From NCBI RefSeq assembly GCF_009183415.1, contig NZ_WEHU01000014.1, forward strand, positions 1-64,000: 64,000 nucleotides of DNA, given 5' to 3'. This document shows, piece after piece, positions 60,338 through 64,000 of the stretch (position 1 is the first letter of the stretch; the number at the start of each line of letters is the position of its first letter). This DNA is from Bacillus sp. B1-b2. GTDB lineage: Bacteria > Bacillota > Bacilli > Bacillales > Cytobacillaceae. The notes under the pieces were generated by a model. It did not search any database, had not been told where the DNA came from, and was given only the letters and a program-made list of their open reading frames with translations. A program made the position numbers and the translations under genes.

Positions 60338-61935
60338 TTTATAAGATTGGCATTGATGTAGGTGGTACAAACACAGATGCAGTAATTTTAGACGAGAATA
60401 ATCAAGTGATTCAAGCCCAAAAAACACCAACTACTTTAGACGTAGAATCAGGTATCTTTTATGCGTTAGAAGGTGTATTAGAAAAAACAGATATTGATTT
60501 TCACTATATAAAAAGTGTGATGCTTGGTACAACTCATGCAACGAATGCGATTATTGAAAGAAAAGAGCTAGCCCAGATTGCAGTTTTGCGGATTTGCTTA
60601 CCAGCAGGTCAAGCAATTGAACCGATGTTTAGCTGGGATGAATCATTAAAGCAAGCTGTTGGAAATCGCTACTATTTTCTCCATGGAGGCAGTGAATTTG
60701 ATGGCAGACCTCTTCACCACAAGGGATTAATAGAAGAAGAGTGTATAAAAATTTTAGAGGAAATCAAGAATACTGGAGTTGAATCTATCGCTATTACTTC
60801 CATTTTCTCACCCGTTCTAGAAGACTATGAGAGAGAATTAGCAGAGATGGCAAAAGTAGTATTAGGGAATGACTTTCCTATTTCGCTTTCCTGTGAGATT
60901 GGAAATCTTGGTTTATTGGAAAGAGAAAGCTCAGCGGCATTGAATGCTAGTTTAGTAAAGGTCATTAAGAAGGTTTCTAGTGGACTAGAAAAATCATTAG
61001 AAAGATATGGGATTAATGCAAACATATTTTTCGCACAAAATGATGGAACTTTAATGTCTTTAGATTATGCGCAAAAATATCCAATTTTAACGATTGGATC
61101 TGGCCCAACGAACAGTATTCGGGGCGCAGCGTACTTAAGTGAATTACAAGATTGTATTGTATGTGATATAGGGGGAACTTCTACGGATATTGGCATTCTG
61201 GTTAAGGGTTTTCCAAGACAATCCTCACTTGCAGTAGATATTGAAAGTGTGCGAACAAACTTCCGAATGCCAGATATTATTTCTATTGGTATTGGAGGAG
61301 GGAGCATTGTTCGCGTTTTAGCTGACGGAACGGTAACAGTAGGACCAGACAGTGTAGGGTACAAAATTAGAACTGAAAGTATTGCTTTTGGGGGAGAAAC
61401 ACTAACTGCGACAGATTGCTTACTTGCTTCTGGATTAGCTACCATTGATGATTCTGCTTGTGATGTGCTTAGATTAGCTACTGTTGATCCTTCTATCATA
61501 GAGGAAGCGATCACTGTTATTAATCAAAAGGTTTCCATTGCTGTAGATAAAATTAAGACAAAAAACGAGCCTTTGCCAGTTGTATTAGTTGGAGGTGGGT
61601 CCATATTAATTCCAGGTAATATAGAAGGTTCGAGTCAGGTGATAAGACCACATCATTCTGACTGTGCAAATGCAATTGGAGCAGCCATTGCACAGGTTAG
61701 CGGGGAATTGGATAAAATTTATTCCTTTGAAGGAAGAACAAGGGATGAAGTAGTTGCAGAAGCAAAACAACAGGTGATAGAACAAACCATAGCAGCTGGT
61801 GCAAATCCGGAAAGTGTAGAGTTAATTGATTTTGAAGAAGTGCCGATTGCTTATCTACCTTCCAATGTTATTCGAATTAAAGCAAAAGCAGCTGGAGAAC
61901 TACATAAGACAACTATTGAAATGACCAATGCATGA
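60334..61935 (+). CDS. Hydantoinase/oxoprolinase family protein (HyuA-like)
   Basis: A 533-residue protein. The N-terminus IGIDVGGTNTDAVILDE and VCDIGGTSTDIGILVKG are the two ATP-phosphate loops of the actin-like hydantoinase A fold. GTTHATNAIIERK and GPTNSIRGAAYLS fit the same family. ATP-dependent opening of an imide or lactam ring (hydantoin, N-methylhydantoin or 5-oxoproline) is the family chemistry; shorter than the HyuA proteins of about 700 residues, which matches the DUF917-paired type. Confidence 0.86.
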   Translation: MIYKIGIDVGGTNTDAVILDENNQVIQAQKTPTTLDVESGIFYALEGVLEKTDIDFHYIKSVMLGTTHATNAIIERKELAQIAVLRICLPAGQAIEPMFSWDESLKQAVGNRYYFLHGGSEFDGRPLHHKGLIEEECIKILEEIKNTGVESIAITSIFSPVLEDYERELAEMAKVVLGNDFPISLSCEIGNLGLLERESSAALNASLVKVIKKVSSGLEKSLERYGINANIFFAQNDGTLMSLDYAQKYPILTIGSGPTNSIRGAAYLSELQDCIVCDIGGTSTDIGILVKGFPRQSSLAVDIESVRTNFRMPDIISIGIGGGSIVRVLADGTVTVGPDSVGYKIRTESIAFGGETLTATDCLLASGLATIDDSACDVLRLATVDPSIIEEAITVINQKVSIAVDKIKTKNEPLPVVLVGGGSILIPGNIEGSSQVIRPHHSDCANAIGAAIAQVSGELDKIYSFEGRTRDEVVAEAKQQVIEQTIAAGANPESVELIDFEEVPIAYLPSNVIRIKAKAAGELHKTTIEMTNA

Positions 61936-62113
61936 AGTGGCTTTCTTGCTCAGTGGGAGTAAAGTGCAATCATCATTAGTTGTTGGTATGAAAAGAAAGA
62001 GAACTCTAGTTGGAATGGATAAAACAGAGTAAACTAGCCTACATGAATCCACCGGTATAAGTTCGTCCCCAATCTAGATGGATTAATTAAGTATAGAAAC
62101 CGGAGGAATGAAA

Positions 62114-63436
62114 ATGGAGAATAATACAAAAAGTATTGATCAGGTTCTGGAGGATTATAGTGATAAGCCAGTACCAAGAGATAAAACAAAAAATTATCTA
62201 TCGATGGCGCTCATTTGGAGTGGTGTAGGAATTAGTTTAGGTCTATTACTCACTGGTGGTACGCTAGGTGTGGGGCTTTCCTTTAAACAAACAGTACTCG
62301 CTGCTTTTATTGGTGGCTTTGTGCTAGCTGTTATTACAGCATTAGTTGGGATTATTGGGGCAAGAACAAACCTATCAACAGCCATGATTAGCCGTTTTGC
62401 ATTTGGGGAATTAGCTATCATTGGTATTGCCTTAATACAAGCTTTTGGTTCCTACGGATGGTTCGGAGTTCAATTGGGGTTATTTGGAGATACAGCTGCT
62501 GTTGCATGGGAAGAAACGACAGGATTTGGAGGGAATACTACTTTATTTATCATACTAGGTGGAATTTGCATGATTGCTACAGCAACATTAGGTTATAAAG
62601 CATTAGATGCACTTAGTAAAGCTGCTGTCCCGTTATTGATTATTTTAATGGGGGCATCTGTTTGGAAAATCCTTCAAGATAACAATGTCACAGATTTATG
62701 GAATCTTCAAGGAACAGAAGAACCTATCACAATTGGAACTGGAGTTTCCCTTGTTATTAGCTCTTTTATCGTAGGAGCAGTGGTAGCACCAGATGTATCC
62801 CGTTATGCTAAATCGCAAAAAGATACGATTATTGCTGCATTTATGGCATTTTTTATCGTAACACCTTTGATTGTTTTAGTTGGAACAGTGATGGCACAAG
62901 TAACAGGATCATGGGATTTAGTAGATATTATGATTGGTTTAGGCTGGGGAACCTTTGCTTTACTTGTTCTTATGTTTGCTCAATGGACGTCTAATGATAA
63001 TAACTTGTATAGCTCAGCACTTGGCTTTGCAGTTGTTTTTAAAAAGTTGAAAAAGTGGCAGTTAACAGTAATCTCTGGAATATTAGGAATTATCCTTTCT
63101 CTATTCGGAATCTATGATAATTTTATTCCATTTTTGAATATTCTCGGTGTTTTAATCCCGCCAATGGGTGGAGTCATGATTATCGATTTCTACCTATTTA
63201 ATAGTGCAAACTATACAATAGATAAATTAGCGGAACTACCTAAAATCCGATTATTGTCTATTGGTTGCTGGGTATTAGGTTCATTGGTGGCAATCCTCAC
63301 TACTAATGGTGTTATCACATTAACAACCATTTCCTCTTTAGATGGTATTTTAGTAGCAGCCTTAGCTCAATTCATCCTGCTTAAGGTATCTGGTAATTCT
63401 TTACCCAAAATGGGAGGAGACCAAATAGCTTCATAG
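62114..63436 (+). CDS. NCS1 nucleobase/hydantoin permease (CodB-like)
   Basis: A 440-residue membrane protein with about twelve segments. MALIWSGVGISLGLLLTGGT near the start and GARTNLSTAMISRFAFGELA are typical of the purine-cytosine/hydantoin NCS1 transporters; ApDVSRYAKS is another landmark. With HyuA and an amidohydrolase around it, hydantoin or allantoin-like imides are better guesses than cytosine. Start at ATG 62114, seven bases after CGGAGG; ATG 62108 is too close. About 178 bases separate it from the HyuA-like gene. Confidence 0.88.
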   Translation: MENNTKSIDQVLEDYSDKPVPRDKTKNYLSMALIWSGVGISLGLLLTGGTLGVGLSFKQTVLAAFIGGFVLAVITALVGIIGARTNLSTAMISRFAFGELAIIGIALIQAFGSYGWFGVQLGLFGDTAAVAWEETTGFGGNTTLFIILGGICMIATATLGYKALDALSKAAVPLLIILMGASVWKILQDNNVTDLWNLQGTEEPITIGTGVSLVISSFIVGAVVAPDVSRYAKSQKDTIIAAFMAFFIVTPLIVLVGTVMAQVTGSWDLVDIMIGLGWGTFALLVLMFAQWTSNDNNLYSSALGFAVVFKKLKKWQLTVISGILGIILSLFGIYDNFIPFLNILGVLIPPMGGVMIIDFYLFNSANYTIDKLAELPKIRLLSIGCWVLGSLVAILTTNGVITLTTISSLDGILVAALAQFILLKVSGNSLPKMGGDQIAS

Positions 63437-63460
63437 TTTGATAGAAAAGGAGGGTGGAAT

Positions 63461-64000
63461 GTGAGGATGGCAAGAATAGCACTAGTTCAGTTTCAAAGCA
63501 CGTTAAATAATATGGAAGAAAATATAGAAAAGGCTATCTCGTTTATAAAAGAAGCAGCAGAACAGCAAGTAGATTTAATTGTTTTTCCAGAATTATTTTT
63601 AACAGGTTATAATCCAGACATGGTTTATCAACAATACTTTGATTATGCAGTAAATGTTAGAGAAAAAAGCGACATACTTGAATTCTTTCAAAACATCGCA
63701 ATAGAAACAAATATGAATATGGTTATTCCAACTGTTACCTATAAAGAACAACCTGGTGTTCTTTTTAACTCGGCTATTGTCATTAATAGACAAGGAGTTA
63801 TAGAAGGTAGTTATGATAAGACACATCTTTGGGCTGGCGAACGAAATTATTTTAGAGAAGGAAGTGAATATCCTGTATTTCAATTAGACTTTGGGAAGAT
63901 AGGTATCATGATTTGCTATGATGGAGGTTTTCCAGAAGTATCTAGAAAACTTGCTTTAGCAGGAGCAGAGCTACTCGTTTGTACCTCTGCTTTTCCAATG
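63461..64000 (+). CDS. Nitrilase-family amidohydrolase (partial, runs off window)
   Basis: The first 180 residues of a carbon-nitrogen hydrolase. The catalytic Glu (FPELFLTGY), Lys (YDKTHLW) and Cys (ICYDGGFPE) are all in place. GTG 63461 has AAGGAGGG at ideal distance; ATG 63467 is slightly far from it. In this operon an N-carbamoyl-amino-acid amidohydrolase or ureidopropionase-like role would complete hydantoin use, giving the amino acid plus ammonia and CO2. The C-terminal part is outside the window. Confidence 0.87.
   Translation, partial: MRMARIALVQFQSTLNNMEENIEKAISFIKEAAEQQVDLIVFPELFLTGYNPDMVYQQYFDYAVNVREKSDILEFFQNIAIETNMNMVIPTVTYKEQPGVLFNSAIVINRQGVIEGSYDKTHLWAGERNYFREGSEYPVFQLDFGKIGIMICYDGGFPEVSRKLALAGAELLVCTSAFPM

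Noticed and set aside
1-64000. tRNA, rRNA or riboswitch genes
   Set aside because: I scanned by eye for tRNA-like arms and long structured leaders and found none convincing; a covariance-model search was not possible.

Overview
The window looks like a chromosomal stretch of a low-GC Gram-positive endospore-former-type bacterium (Bacillaceae or a close relative). Evidence: AT-rich codon use, strong AGGAGG-type ribosome binding sites, simple hairpin-plus-T terminators, an LPxTG surface protein of the YhcR type, LXG (type VII secretion) toxins, an AgrC/AgrA-like two-component pair, a TnrA/GlnR box and an ECF41 sigma factor. Genus cannot be fixed from sequence alone. No tRNA, rRNA, CRISPR array or origin was seen.

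Layout. (1) 0.9-4.7 kb: an ABC-2 exporter, a 42-codon candidate AgrD-like peptide, then a GHKL histidine kinase and a LytTR response regulator. (2) 5.4-10.4 kb: a giant wall-anchored nuclease/5'-nucleotidase. (3) 11-16.6 kb: an FCD-type GntR regulator diverging from a sugar-acid operon (OtnK-like kinase, OtnC-like aldolase/decarboxylase, MatC/SLC13-like permease, SAF-domain oxidoreductase). The operon promoter carries two GTATAC palindromes one helical turn apart.

(4) 16.7-36.1 kb: an accessory island. Two LXG toxin loci (about 18.2-23.6 and 31.6-35.4 kb) are near-identical for about 2.6 kb and then switch abruptly to unrelated toxin/immunity pairs: AHH nuclease with ankyrin immunity in copy 1, Ntox15 (HxxD) DNase with a Tdi1-like immunity protein in copy 2. 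Copy 1 is followed by a promoterless orphan toxin module with an Imm22-like immunity gene and a broken DUF4274 gene. A 36-bp scrap of a third LXG gene lies beside a broken serine recombinase at 36 kb. Many of these genes carry single-base homopolymer indels or nonsense codons. Between the loci are an ECF41 sigma factor with its oxidoreductase target, a dihydrouridine synthase, and a phosphorothioate-DNA-type HNH restriction endonuclease next to a pRiA4b-ORF3-like protein.

(5) 37-43.3 kb: assimilatory nitrite reduction (nirB, nirD, nitrite channel) with siroheme genes, preceded by a perfect TnrA/GlnR box. (6) 44.3-50.1 kb: a TctA-like transporter behind a Fur-like box, then the lower mevalonate pathway (mvaK1-mvaD-mvaK2-fni). 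(7) 50.1-57.1 kb: a chimeric pseudogene, an MmgE/PrpD protein, an esterase, a Bcr/CflA efflux pump and small membrane proteins. (8) 57.5-64 kb: a PucR regulator (interrupted by a TAG) and a hydantoin/purine-type catabolic operon (DUF917, HyuA-like, NCS1 permease, nitrilase-family amidohydrolase running off the window end).
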